NCBI GenBank assembly: GCA_016584305.1
Contig: JACEEZ010001127.1
Span: 44,291-108,290 of the forward strand
Length of the DNA stretch: 64,000 bases
Direction: 5' to 3'
From: Chionoecetes opilio
Taxonomy: Eukaryota > Arthropoda > Malacostraca > Decapoda > Majidae
Part shown: in pieces, positions 46,921 through 57,589 of the stretch
How the letters are laid out: every line of letters starts with the position of its first letter
Position numbering within the stretch: position 1 is the first letter of the stretch
Made by a program: the position numbers and the translations under genes
The notes under the pieces: generated by a model
The model's database searches: none
What the model was told of the DNA's origin: nothing
The model's input: the letters and a program-made list of their open reading frames with translations, nothing else

Positions 46921-48138
46921 GTGTGTCCTTGGCCAGTCCTTTGTGATGTAAAAATATATAAAAAGTAGTTATAAGACCGAGGTTGGTCAGATTTCAGTAC
47001 TGAACAAAGCATTGGGAATATACAATCTATATGACATCTTCATCACGCCAAAGCTCTCTTTTTCTTAGGGTTTTACTCCTACTGATGAAAATAAAAATAA
47101 TAACGAAGTTGAACCCCAACTCAGATTGTCTTCATTTTATTTTAATTTCATGTTTCGAAAGTTATCCTAAGCAAATTACCGGAGCCTTTTGGTAGAGCAC
47201 AGTGTCACATCTTATTTTCATTATACTCATAAATAAATTGAAAATTATCCTGTAAAAATTTAAAGATCTCTTGGCTGGGCTAAGCCCCCAATGGTTCAAA
47301 ATCCTAAATACGCCCCTGCGTCCTAGCCAGACACTTCAGATGGTAGTTTAATAAAAGTGGTCGAGCGGTTGTTTTATAAGGCTTGTTAATCAATAAGTAC
47401 CAGAACAATAATTGCAAGATATATATACATATCTGTACACTGTGAGATTTATACAATAATAATGTCACGGGGTTCTTTACAACGGCCAATGAAACTAATG
47501 TCTAATAGACAGAGCCGTGAACAGTTAATGTCGTGACAAGGCACTCTCACACCTCCTGGGTGTGGAGTGCACACAGACACTCAGGAACGTGTCGTCTGGT
47601 GGAGCGCAAGCTAACGCGTCTCCTGTAGCTCTCCCTAGCTCTGTCTCCTCTCCGGCTTAGTTGCAGCATATGAGGAAAGCTGCCCGGAAGCTGTGGTTCC
47701 GGTGAGCCGGTGAGCGAAGTGTTTACGTCGTGCTTCCCAAGACCAGGCTATCCACGTCATCATGATGGGATGGCGTGGCTGCTTGGGTCAGCATAATGTC
47801 ATCAAAAGGTGTCAACACTCAGCATCCGGTAGACGCCAGTACAAGACACACATACACTCAGACATCCTGTATTAGTATCGATTAACACATACATATAATA
47901 TAACCAGTACGCTAATAGGCGTGCAAAACGAACCTTTATGATGCACCATAATGATAAATAACCTCTTGAGACATCATTTACTACAATTATGGAGGTATAC
48001 ATCCACGACTAAGAACTTTAAATGAAATGTGCTTGTATACAAAAGCACGTTTAAGCCCAACACGCCTCATGTAATCTTGGAGATGATTGGCTGTTGCGCG
48101 ACACCAGACCCCTCTGGTGGCTACCAGCGGCAATGGAC

Positions 48139-48420
48139 CTAGTGGCTTACTAGGTGCTTACAATATCGTTGGCGAATACACATTTGCCATCTCTCGTAGC
48201 GGTCTAGTAACTTCGACCTCGTAACGGTATCGCTGGTAAGTTTGCTGAATCCACCCCCTACGATACCGTCCGTGTTTGACTTACCAGGCGTGAACCCAGA
48301 CTGCTGCATAACAGACTGCGAAAACAGACTGTTCATAAACCAATCACCTTAATATGTTGGAGATGTCAGGGACTAAAACGGCCGGTGAACAAATTCCCAG
48401 CGTAGTCAGTAAGATGAGCA
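48139..48420 (-). pseudogene. RTE reverse transcriptase fragment
   Basis: The minus strand has QQSGFTPGKSNTDGIVGG, the RT motif-1 region of RTE proteins, matching the equivalent region near 21230-21300. It lies at the outer edge of the U2 upstream flank, so the fragment was part of the unit when the flank was duplicated. Confidence 0.6.
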
Positions 48421-49108
48421 GGTGATGTGTATGTTAGAATGGCAGCTGTGATCAAATCTGCGAGTGCCTACATTTTTGGAACAAGTAATTAATTACCTAC
48501 CATGTATTGTACTTTTCGTTTACAAATGTGTGTTGTTATTGTCCCCCTTGAGCAGCTTGAGCAGGGGGATTGGGTGTGTATTATGTTTAAAGTACGTACT
48601 ACCAGCATAACTCAAAGATTGAGTAAATACACAGACACCATTTTTTTTTTCATTTCTATGAGCCATTTTGTTCATACTTAGGCTTTCCCTCTTCCTATGA
48701 GTTCGAAGCAGGTTTAGGTGTTGTTTTGATGGGTTACATTCGATGTACGTGCAGTCTAGGAAGCTCTGCTGTATTACATATTGCAGCTTATGATTGCGTG
48801 CGTCGTAGTTTATAGTTTATTGATTAATAGGCGTTTGCCAGAGAGAGAGATATATTCCACCGGTAGTACAAAAAATGTTGGTAGGTGTTATTACTTAAGT
48901 CTATAGACATTGATATGATGTCCATAAAGAATTAAATTGAAAAAAGTCATGTATTACAGGATCGTTTTCAGGGTAAGCCCTAAAGATCAGATACAATATT
49001 TTTTTTTTCATTTCATGTTTTTGTGTGTAAATGTAGCTGTTTATTACTGTTTTTATGCCACCTCATAGAGACATCTACTCTACTACTACTTGAGTAGAGT
49101 ACTCAATG

Positions 49109-49177
<69 letters not shown>

Positions 49178-50061
49178 ATATATATGTATATATATGTATA
49201 TATATATACATGTAGTCATTCAAATATAGGTTTGTAAGTAACTATAATTTGGTATTAATCATCGAAATTAGCATACATATGAGTACTGATTCTGACAGAA
49301 AATGTAACTTTTGTGAGTCTTGAAATGTTTGAAAGCTTAGTTCTTTGTTTCTTTATCTTGCGAACTGTTGCCATTGTCATGACATTTGTAATTTGTAATA
49401 TTTTACGACTCCGAAATATTCCTGATGTGGAAAATGGACTTGATAATAATTTTTAGTCACCGTTGAAACATTTTCTTTTATAAATAACTGGCGACCATTA
49501 CATGTTGATAGGGCGAGTGATACTTCGTTACATTTTATAATACCGTTTGCAGTGTTAGTTTCTTCTGGAAATTCATGAAAATATTGAGTGTTTTAAAAGG
49601 TAACTGGCATCTTTGTCGTATTAAAAGAGCGTACCGTAGGCAGCTTACAGAATGGGTGCAGAGCAGATGTTAGGGTATCGTGGGAATTGTGAAGAGATGT
49701 ACTGAAGGAGCATAACAGTGCACAATTCTAGGCACTGATGTAGTGGATGCCCGGCAGTGTAACAAGATGTAGATATCACAGGGATCTGTCCTATTCATCC
49801 TTTTTGTGCTTTAAGAAACATTAGCAAACCTGACCAACTTCTTTGTTTTTGAATTTAGAGGATCAAATATAGCTTTGATTCTAGACATCACGAAGCTAGT
49901 CGCCTTGTTAGATATTGATTTTAAGCATGGAAATTGAAAACTAATATAACAATCGTGAATTAATCAGCAATATTTTCATTAATAATGTCCGTATTGAAGT
50001 TTAGTAGCATAGGACTTAACCCTTCGATTGAGGTGTTTAGCTGGAGAGGATCTGGGTCCCG
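48380..50061 (+). repeat. U2 upstream flank, copy 2
   Basis: Collinear with 21320-23233 (see there). It contains one TA tract at 49118-49210 and runs uninterrupted into the U2 promoter. Confidence 0.75.
50021..50042 (+). promoter_or_regulatory. Candidate U2 proximal sequence element
   Basis: 'ccttcgattgaggtgtttag' lies about 40-60 bases upstream of the U2 start, where the PSE of arthropod U1-U6 genes sits; no TATA box follows, as expected for a polymerase II snRNA gene. The other locus has a related 'aagtgagggtttagtgg' separated from its U2 body by an insertion. Position-based inference. Confidence 0.4.
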
Positions 50062-50078
50062 GTGTGGACGTAGCAGGC

Positions 50079-50271
50079 ATCGCTTCTCGGCCTTTTGGCT
50101 AAGATCAAAGTGTAGTATCTGTTCTTATCAGCTTAATATCTGATACGATCCCCATGTGGGATCAACGATATTAATCTGATTTTTGGACCATGGCGAAGTG
50201 CTAGGGGCTTGCTCCACCTTTGCCGCGGATCGGCCCGGTATTGCAGTACCTCCGGGATCGGTCCACTCCCC
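50079..50271 (+). ncRNA. U2: U2 spliceosomal snRNA, intact-looking
   Basis: About 193 nt, the usual arthropod U2 length. Starts atcgcttctcggccttttgg. Contains gtgtagtatctgttcttatc with GTAGTA, which pairs with the intron branch site; the Sm site gatttttgga (50179-50187); a stem-loop III region with ggggcttgctcc; and the 3' stem-loop ccggtattgcagtacctccg. U2 snRNP recognises the branch point during spliceosome assembly in the nucleus. The 3' limit is set by comparison with known U2 ends; 'aggggagaataaaact' follows and is shared with the other locus. A hAT-like element starts only about 60 bp downstream. Confidence 0.93.
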
Positions 50272-50639
50272 CAGGGGAGAATAAAACTTATATCTATCAA
50301 TGGATTAGCAAGTGTTGATTGTCATATCACTGTCTAGGGTTGTGCGGTATCAAGTAAATACCGGTATTGCCGATATCGGTTTGCGGGAGTAATACCGGTA
50401 CGTCCTCACACCGGTATCAATTACGATACCGGTATACCGATACCGTACAGGAATACCGGTATTACCGGTATCGGTATTTGTTTTTTTCGTGTGTTTTTTT
50501 ACTTGTCCATTCTCAGACAATTATTAACCTCTACAGCATCGCCCCCCCCCCCCCTACCTTAAATAAAGTTTCCTATAGCGTCGGCCATTTCTTTTTTTTA
50601 AATTATTAACCCTACCGTACAGCATAGGTAAAGGTTAGG

Positions 50640-50775
50640 TAAAGATGGGAGCATACGCTTAGCTGCGCGTGGCATACGGTGCTCATCTCCATGGCATTAG
50701 CCCTTAGAGCCTGTGGTGGGTGAGAACCCGTTACCCCGGGACACAGGGCTAGTGTGACTCCCGGGTTACCACAGA
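50640..50775 (+). repeat. SINE body fragment
   Basis: 'gcgcgtggcatacggtgctc' and 'gggctagtgtgactcccggg' match 13982-14180 and 9060-9190. Confidence 0.55.
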
Positions 50776-51039
50776 CCACAGTACAGCATAGACTCCCCTA
50801 AAATATAGTTTCCTGTGGCGTCGGCCATTGACAGATTTAAGGGGGGACCGAGTAAACTATGGCCTAGGCCCCGCACCCCAGAGGAAAAAATGTTTTCAAT
50901 GAAAATCTGAATGCTGGACATTTCTTGTTTGCTCTAACACTGTTACATTGCATGTACCATAATATGCCACAAATTAGTACCAATGTAATGTAAAATATGG
51001 GTGGAAAAAGTTTCAATTAAACTAATATGAAATCTGAAC

Positions 51040-51460
51040 CACATTTGGTAAAATTTTAGAGTCCTTTCCCGCCCTTATTAGTGGTTTTATTTTCTCCAGA
51101 CCTTCACAAATCCCTTCAGATACCTCTAAAACGTAATAATAAAGTGGGGGAGAGATTAAAAAATAAAAAATAAATTACTAACCTAACCTAACCTAACTTG
51201 GTAAAATTGTAGTCCTTTCCCACCCTTATATCTCGTTAGGAGGTTATTGGTTAGGTTGTAGTGAGGTTAGGTTAGAAATTTTATTTTGGGGGCCAGGGCG
51301 GGGGTAATATAGGGGAGAGGGGACGTTGAAGGGGGCATCTCTTCCCCACTTTATAATTACGTTTTAGAGGTATCTGAAGGATCTGTGAAGGTCTGGAGAA
51401 AAAGAAACTAATAAGGGCTGGAAAGGACTCTAGAATTTTACCCCACATTTCATTCAGGGC
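51040..51460. repeat. Foldback, about 115-bp arms
   Basis: 51045-51155 ('gtcctttcccgcccttatta', 'cagatacctctaaaacgtaa') is matched in inverse by 51335-51455. The loop holds CCTAA and GGTTAGG repeats. Probably a MITE inside the 5-kb element. Confidence 0.65.
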
Positions 51461-51720
51461 CCCGCACTCCCACGTACCGGCCTATATAGGGTCTCGCACA
51501 CCATAAATCCGCCCCTGGCGTCGGCCATCTCTTTTTTTTACAATTCGTAACCCCTACCGTACAGCATAGACCCCCCCTAAAATAAAGTTTTATGTGGCGT
51601 AGGCCATATTTTTTTTTTTTTACAATTCTTAACCCCTACCGTACAGCCAAGACCCCCCTAAAATAAAATGTGTATTTGGCGTAGGCCGTTTCTTTTTTTG
51701 CATCAGTAATCTAATATACT

Positions 51721-51755
51721 ATAGGAGTAGCCGTGTGGTGTGTGTGTGTGTGTGT

Positions 51756-51790
<35 letters not shown>
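51721..51790 (+). repeat. (TG)n microsatellite
   Basis: TG tract beside the inverted SINE. Confidence 0.85.
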
Positions 51791-51794
51791 ACTG

Positions 51795-52106
51795 TGCATG
51801 TGCATTCATCTAGTTGTATTCATCTAGTTGTATATTACAGGGCCAGAGCAACGCTCGTATGGCCCCGTCTCCATATCAACATTTATTTATCATTCATCCT
51901 AAGTTTTTTAGTGTTGGCCGAAGCCAGCACCCCGGGAGGCGGGTCACAAACCCCCGGCTAACACCCGGTACCCATTCACTGCTGGGTGGACAGGGGCTCG
52001 GGTTTTAAGAACCCCGCCCGTCTGTCTTCGCTCCGCCCGGGGATCGAACCCGGGACTTCTCGGTTGTGAGCCGAGCGTGCTAACCCTTACACTACGGAGT
52101 TCCCCC
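51795..52106 (-). repeat. tRNA-Val-derived SINE, near full length
   Basis: The minus-strand head reads ctccgtagtgtaagggttag, gctcggctcacaaccgagaa and gggttcgatccccgggcgga; the body and tail end 'caactagatgaatacaacta'. Same family as 52676-52962 and 4239-4440. Confidence 0.8.
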
Positions 52107-52154
52107 TGTGTGTGTCTGTGTGTGTACTGTGTGTGCATCTAGGTAGTATGATGG

Positions 52155-52196
52155 TAGTATCAGTATCTTTATTATTATCATTATGATCATTATCAA

Positions 52197-52247
<51 letters not shown>

Positions 52248-52378
52248 CATTTTGATTATCATTATCATTATTGTTATCAATATTATTGTTAGTATCACTA
52301 TTATTGTTATGATTATTTTATCTGAGTTATTATTATTATTATTATAACTTATTATTATCATTAATACCATTGACATTA

Positions 52379-52413
<35 letters not shown>

Positions 52414-52470
52414 TTGTTTTTTTTATTATAATAATTTTATCATTTATTTTTAATTATTATTATTGTTATT
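52155..52470 (+). repeat. (ATT)n-rich microsatellite
   Basis: Long imperfect ATT/ATC tracts; the open frame rich in isoleucine on the minus strand is an artefact. Confidence 0.85.
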
Positions 52471-52568
52471 ATTGCAAAGGCGTACAGAGCCGTAGACGGA
52501 GACACGTGAAACGCGAGTTCCTTCAAAATAGATGGTAAAGATACGAGGGGTCAGTCTTATCTGAGGTG

Positions 52569-52569
52569 T

Positions 52570-52636
<67 letters not shown>

Positions 52637-52672
52637 CACACACACACACATATATATATATATACACACACG
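52569..52672 (+). repeat. (CA)n microsatellite
   Basis: CA tract with a short TA stretch, directly before a SINE. Confidence 0.9.
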
Positions 52673-52962
52673 GGTACTCCGTGGTGTAAGGGAAGCACGC
52701 TCGGTTCACAACCCGGGTTCGATCCCCGGGCAGAGCGGAAACAGATGGGTTGTTTCCTTAAAACCGAGCCCCTTTCCACCCAGCAGTGAATGGATACCGG
52801 GTGTTAGCCGGGGGTTTGTGACCTGCTGTCCGGGTGTGTGGCTTCGGCCAACACAAAGCATTAAGGATGAATGATAAAAATGTTGATATGGAGACGGGGC
52901 CATACGAGCGTTGCTCTGGCCCTGTAAAAATACAACTAGATGAAGATGAATACACACAGTCA
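52673..52962 (+). repeat. tRNA-Val-derived SINE
   Basis: The head is actccgtggtgtaagggaag, gctcggttcacaacc, gggttcgatccccgggcaga; a short deletion in the anticodon-arm/variable region removes 'gagaagt'. The body 'cccagcagtgaatggatacc' follows and the tail is 'aactagatgaagatgaatac'. Confidence 0.8.
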
Positions 52963-52984
52963 GTCACACACACACATATCTTTG

Positions 52985-53150
52985 AAATAATTATATTAAT
53001 AATAAAATAATAATAATAATTTGGATCATAATAATAATAACAATAATGAAAATGATGATGCCATTATTAACCATAATAACAGTAGACTAAGACTAATAAT
53101 AATAATAAATATAACAACAATAATAATAACAATAATGAAAATTTTATCTA
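52985..53150 (+). repeat. (AAT)n-rich tract
   Basis: Imperfect AAT and AAC repeats. Confidence 0.75.
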
Positions 53151-53263
53151 ATCTAGATTTGTATAGTGACGCCTGTGTGATATGTAATGATCCTTTTTCT
53201 GTGATGGTCTTGCGGGGGGACTCTTGCCTCAGGGGTAGAGGGAGGGAGGGAGGTTAATTAGAG

Positions 53264-54148
53264 AGAACTGCAACTCCGAAATGCCAGTGGTCGCTGGTAG
53301 TTTTAACTCACAATTTGGTGAAAAGTTGGTCAACTTGAAAGAAAAATATGGGCTTATTCCACTGCACTTAAAACACAAAAGTATAATATTAAGAACGATT
53401 TTCTTCTATATGTATATTGTATAGAAGCCTGATTCTGTAAAACATTGTATATAACCAAATAACCAAGTAGGTTATAGTTGAGGGGGCGAGGTAAATGCTA
53501 CTCTATGATATTATATAGTCAATAACAAAATTAATGTTTAGAAGTTATCTATACCTAGGCAGTCATATTTTCCTGTTATTATTGTGTATCAATCAGATAG
53601 AAAGCCTGGAAGTGCAATGAGTCGACGCGTGAAGTCGTAATGTTTTGATTCAATCTCCCCGCCACAATCTCCCCCCCCACCACTCCCCGCCGCGGCACGT
53701 CGCCTCCACAATTATAACCTACATTGTCGCAGCAACAAGCCGATTTCGGCATTCTTTATTCTTCGTTTTTCCAAGGCATTGCTTATTGCATTTTGACAAG
53801 CGTTTGCCAGACGCAGCAGTACTGTCTTAGAAAACAGTGTGAACATCACCCAAATTTTACATGCCACAATATACATGTAAAAAATATATTAAGCTTTGCT
53901 ACTCGAGGCGAGTAATTTGCATTAAATTGCTATTATAGAACGTTCCATCGTAATGCATGTCATCCATATAATTAGTAGAACAACAGAAGAACTATATTTT
54001 TTGGTATTCAGATACGGTGCATCAATGCTTATCGCGAAATTAATTTATGAAAAATATTAGTCGCGGAGCCAAAACACAGTAGACCAACCTTTGAGTTAAA
54101 ACTGCCAGCGACCACTGGCATTTCTCGAGTTTCAGATCATTGGAATTA
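53264..54148. mobile_element. 880-bp TIR element, tandem copy 1
   Basis: It starts agagaactgcaactccgaaa and carries 'gccagtggtcgctgg'; the right end has the inverse 'ccagcgaccactggcatttc'. The interior is nearly identical to the next copy (for example 'ccgatttcggcattctttat'). Its last 15 bases differ from those of copy 2. Confidence 0.65.
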
Positions 54149-55027
54149 GAGAGAACTGCAACTCCGAAATGCCAGTGGTCGCTGGCAGTTTTAACTCACA
54201 ATTTGGTGAAAAGTTGGTCAACTTGAAAGAAAAATATGGGCTTATTCCACTGCACTTAAAACACACAAGTATAATATTAAGAACGATTTTCTTCTATATG
54301 TATATTGTATAGAAGCCTGATTCTGTAAAACATTGTATATAACCAAATAACCAAGGAGGTTATAGTTGAGGAGGCGAGGTAAATGCTACTCTATGATATT
54401 ATATAGTCAATAACGAATGTTTAGAAGTTATCTATACCTAGGCAGTCATATTTTCCTGTTATTATTGTGTATCAATCAGATAGAAAGCCTAGAAGTGCAA
54501 TGAGTCGACGCGTGAAGTGGCAATGTTTTGATTCAATCTTCCCGCCACAATCTCCCCGCCCACCACTCCCCGCCGCGGCATGTCGCCTCCACAATTATAA
54601 CCTACATTGTCGCAAGCAACAAGCCGATTTCGGCATTCTTTATTCTTCGTTTTTCCAAGGCATTGCTTATTGTATTTTGACAAGCGTTTGCCAGACGCAG
54701 CAGTACTGTCTTAGAAAACAGTGTGAACATCGCCCAAATTTTACATGCCACAATATACATGTAAAAAATATATTAAGCTTTGCTACTCGAGGCGAGTAAT
54801 TTGCATTAAATTGCTATTATAGAACGTTCCATCGTAATGCATGTCATCCATATAATTAGTAGAACAACAGAAGAACTATATTTTTTGGTATTCAGATGCG
54901 GTGCATCAATATTTATCGCGAAATTAATTTATGAAAAATATTAGTCGCGGAGCCAAAACACAGTAGACCAACCTTTGAGTTAAAACTACTAGCGACCACT
55001 GGCATTTCTCGAGTTCCAGTTCTCTCG
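54149..55027. mobile_element. 880-bp TIR element, tandem copy 2
   Basis: Same start; right end ctcgagttccagttctct, a good inverse of the left end. aatt-type text flanks both sides. The 110-codon open frame inside is broken in copy 1 and shows no family resemblance, so I do not call a gene. Confidence 0.65.
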
Positions 55028-55374
55028 AATTGTCAGAGCGGCATTGTCAGCTGAGCTGTAGTCGGCCAATGATAACACGCGCCTCAGATTCTGAGGCTCT
55101 GAGCCAATGAGCGTTACGCTACCATGCGTGTCTCGGCAGTCCGGTCTGTTGCGAGAAACAAACACAATACCGAAATCCAATACCGACCAAATAATATACC
55201 GATACCGGTATACCGATGCACCACCAATACCGACACCGGTATACCGAAAACAAAAAATACCGGTAATACCGGTAATACCGGTGCTAAAATACCGGTATTT
55301 CGGTATACCGGAAACCGGTGCACATCCCTATCACTGTCTGACTTAGTTTCTTTTAAGTAAGCGTCGTGCAGTTG

Positions 55375-55455
55375 CAGCTATAGCGCTCAAGATAGCCGTT
55401 ACAGCTATAGCGCTCAAGATAGCCGTTACAGCTATAGCGCTCAAGATAGCCGTTA
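55375..55455 (+). repeat. 27-bp tandem repeat, three perfect copies
   Basis: Units begin at 55375, 55402 and 55429 with cagctatagcgctcaagata followed by gccgtta. All three are identical. Confidence 0.95.
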
Positions 55456-55519
55456 CAAATATCATTTTTTCCATACCTTGAAATTTCATTTGGTAACTAT
55501 ATTTTTGTTAAGCCCCACT

Positions 55520-55795
55520 CTGGGGGAGAGGGGGCTCAACCGTGGCCACCGAGATGACAAGCCCTGCTACATCGCCCGTGACGTCACACCATGCGGATCC
55601 CACCCGCTCCGCTCCCCGTACAAGTTTACCTACCTAATATAATGTATATCAGTATAAAAGATATACTGTTATCTTCGGAAATGTTATCTAAGCTTCTATA
55701 ATATTATCAAATAAAAAATCGTAAAACACACAAAAGAAATGCCATTATGAGACAATTATGTCATCTCGGTGGCCACGGCTCAACGGGGGTGAAGC
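55520..55795. repeat. Inverted repeat, about 35-bp arms
   Basis: 'ctcaaccgtggccaccgaga' near 55535 and the inverse 'tctcggtggccacggctcaa' near 55762. Probably a small TIR element of about 270 bp. Confidence 0.55.
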
Positions 55796-56154
55796 TCCTG
55801 TTAGCGGACCCCCCACCCGCTACGGTTCTATCCAATCGGTCGCTGACGTGGCATGACAACTAATCCCCGGCACCCCTACCTGGAGGGTGCTGGGTTGGGC
55901 ATATCTCCATGCACTTACGTACTTACGTTTCACGTTAACCGGGGCAGTGCCCCCTCGCGTCGGAGATACGGGAAGCTTGCCTCCCCAGGCTGGTAAAAGC
56001 CCCGGCATTACCGGGGGCGACCCTCCCTGTCCCCCCCGAGGTCCCTGGCTTGCTACAGGTCCCCCGGGGCAATCCTTAAAAGCCTGCCCTGTCATGCACT
56101 ATAATTAATACATCACCATCTGCCGCGTAGCCTCCTGGTAGACCTGTGGTACTC

Positions 56155-56805
56155 AAGGGGTCCTAAAACCCTGCTGCTTGTGTCTCGCCATGCCCCGGGG
56201 TCCCAGGGGGAACCTAGGAGAAGCCTCAGGGGCAGGTGTCTTGCAGGACGTGGCAGCACCGTAGAGTTGCACCTCGCCCCTAGCCCCGCCGCGTGTCTCG
56301 CGCAATGCCCCGTGGTCCCAGGGGGGCCCTGAAGAGAAGCCACAGGGGCGGGTGTGTTGCAGGGCGTCATAGCACCGTAGAGTTGCACGTACCCGCCCCG
56401 TGGGGCTAAGCGGGGCGATCCTCATAGCCCCGCCGCGGCCCCGTGATCCCAGGGGGCCCAGGAGAGAAGCCACAGGGGCGGGTTGTGTTGCAGGACGTCG
56501 TGGCACCGTAGAGTTGCACATACCCGCCCCGTGAAGCAAAGCGGGGCGAACCTCATAGCCCCGCCGTGGCCCCGTGATCCCAGGGGGCCCAGGAGAGAAG
56601 CCACATGGGCGGGTTGTGTTGCAGGACGTCGTGGCACCGTAAAGTTGCACTTACCCGCCCTGTGGGGCAAAGCCGGGCGATCCTTCTAGCCCCGCCGCGG
56701 CCCCGTGATCCCAGGGGGCCCAGGAGAGAAGCCACAGGGGCGGATTGTGTTGCAGGACGTCGTGGCACTGTAGAGTTTAACGTACCCGCCCCGTGGGGCA
56801 AAGCG
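56155..56805 (+). repeat. GC-rich tandem repeat, about 130-bp unit, five copies
   Basis: Units share 'ccccgtgatcccagggggcc', 'gagaagccacaggggcgg', 'gtgttgcaggacgtcgtggc', 'accgtagagttgca' and 'acccgccccgtggggc'. Starts lie near 56155, 56285, 56430, 56560 and 56690. Open frames on both strands follow the repeat. GC- and CpG-rich sequence continues to about 57030 without the repeat. Confidence 0.85.
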
Positions 56806-57196
56806 GAGCGGCGGCCGTTGGGGCGTCGGTTAGGGCGCGGCGTGTGCCCCGGGGCGCGCAGAGTGGAACTCAGCCACCTCCCCGAGCACGCGCGCCGCTC
56901 GAGGAGACCTTGAAGGAATACACGTTACACGTATACTCGCGCGCCGCACTAAGCACTTAAGTCTCGTAGTCTCGTTACTCTCGTAAGAGATCACCGCGCG
57001 CCGCGAGGCAGGTCTGCCCACACCGGAGTATAGAGAGATTCTCCTCTAATACACTAGTATCGGAAGACGTCTCCGCGACGCAAGACTACCGACATTCAAA
57101 GCTAGAAAGATTCTGATCTCCTTTCCTCTGTCTTCAGAGGCAGGCGAGGCGTGTGGTGTTGGGTACAGGGCAAAGGCTATATCAGTGTGACAGTTA

Positions 57197-57525
57197 GGGC
57201 CTGTTCACACGAGGCGTTTTCAACCGCGCGGTAGCAAACGTGCGGTAGCAAAGTCAATGGTAGTCTATGGGATCGTTCACACGTAACCGCGGCGGTTTGA
57301 CAACCGCGCCGTTACCGCTATACCCCTCGCAAACGCATGGTTCGAGAAACATTAATCACAAAGATAGCGGCAGCCACCGCGTCATTGGCTGCGGCTTACC
57401 AATGAGGAGAGAGAATGTGCGTTACCATGGCAACCCCTGGGATACTCCACGTGGAGTCCTCGCTTTCTCTCTCTCTATCTCGCTTTTACTCACTCACTCA
57501 CTCTTTCTCTCACTCACTCACTCAC

Positions 57526-57589
<64 letters not shown>

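Larger units (their letters stand above)
44203..47318. mobile_element. Non-autonomous hAT element, 3.1 kb, 8-bp TSD
   Basis: Left end CAGGGGCGTAGTTAGGCC; the right end inverted reads CAGGGGCGTATTTAGGATTT. The duplication cgtcctag is at 44195-44202 and 47319-47326. Its first 375 bp reappear at about 46577-46920, so one copy is nested in another or a duplication occurred. Between them lie CCTAA/TTAGG text, a SINE and a foldback. No transposase. Confidence 0.75.
39117..47916. mobile_element. Candidate LTR-type element defined by long direct repeats
   Basis: Two direct repeats (39117-40749 and 44069-47916, each with its own insertion) begin TGTTACCCTTATCTGTGTGT and end ccagtacgctaat. The pentamer aggcg lies immediately before the left one (39112-39116) and after the right one (47917-47921), like a 5-bp target duplication. 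The 3.3-kb interior has no gag or pol, only AT-rich repeats and a later RTE insertion. The repeat ends with AT instead of CA, and I see no clear primer-binding site, so a segmental duplication remains possible. Confidence 0.45.
44069..47916. repeat. Right long direct repeat (LTR-like), split by a hAT element
   Basis: Pieces 44069-44169 and 47327-47916 join to the order seen at 39117-40749. The break is filled by a short stretch (44170-44194) and the hAT insertion at 44203-47318. It ends at gctaat followed by aggcg. Confidence 0.6.
50500..51700 (+). repeat. About 80-bp internal unit, dispersed copies
   Basis: 'gcgtaggccat', 'ttttttacaattcttaaccc', 'ctaccgtacagcatagaccc' and 'ccctaaaataaagtt' recur near 50515-50590, 50775-50830, 51515-51600 and 51600-51690. 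A related unit is at 13845-13915 in the sister element. Confidence 0.6.
50335..55330. mobile_element. hAT-like element, 5.0 kb, 'TAGGG' type
   Basis: Left end TAGGGTTGTGCGGTATC, right end ccggtgcacatcccta. The duplication tcactgtc lies at 50327-50334 and 55331-55338. Subterminal accggtat clusters are present at both ends (50355-50475 and 55190-55315). Organisation and an internal repeat ('taacccctaccgtacagcat') are shared with the 13671-19869 element. The interior holds SINEs, microsatellites and two tandem MITEs; no transposase. Confidence 0.8.

Noticed and set aside
52679..52750. A functional tRNA-Val gene
   Set aside because: Followed by the SINE body and present in three copies with the same tail; the anticodon arm is deleted in this copy.
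54467..54799. 110-codon open frame in the tandem TIR element
   Set aside because: The paired copy at 53645-53915 is out of frame and no domain is recognisable.
56153..56913. 165-codon and other GC-rich open frames
   Set aside because: They follow the 130-bp tandem repeat; no conserved domain and open on both strands.
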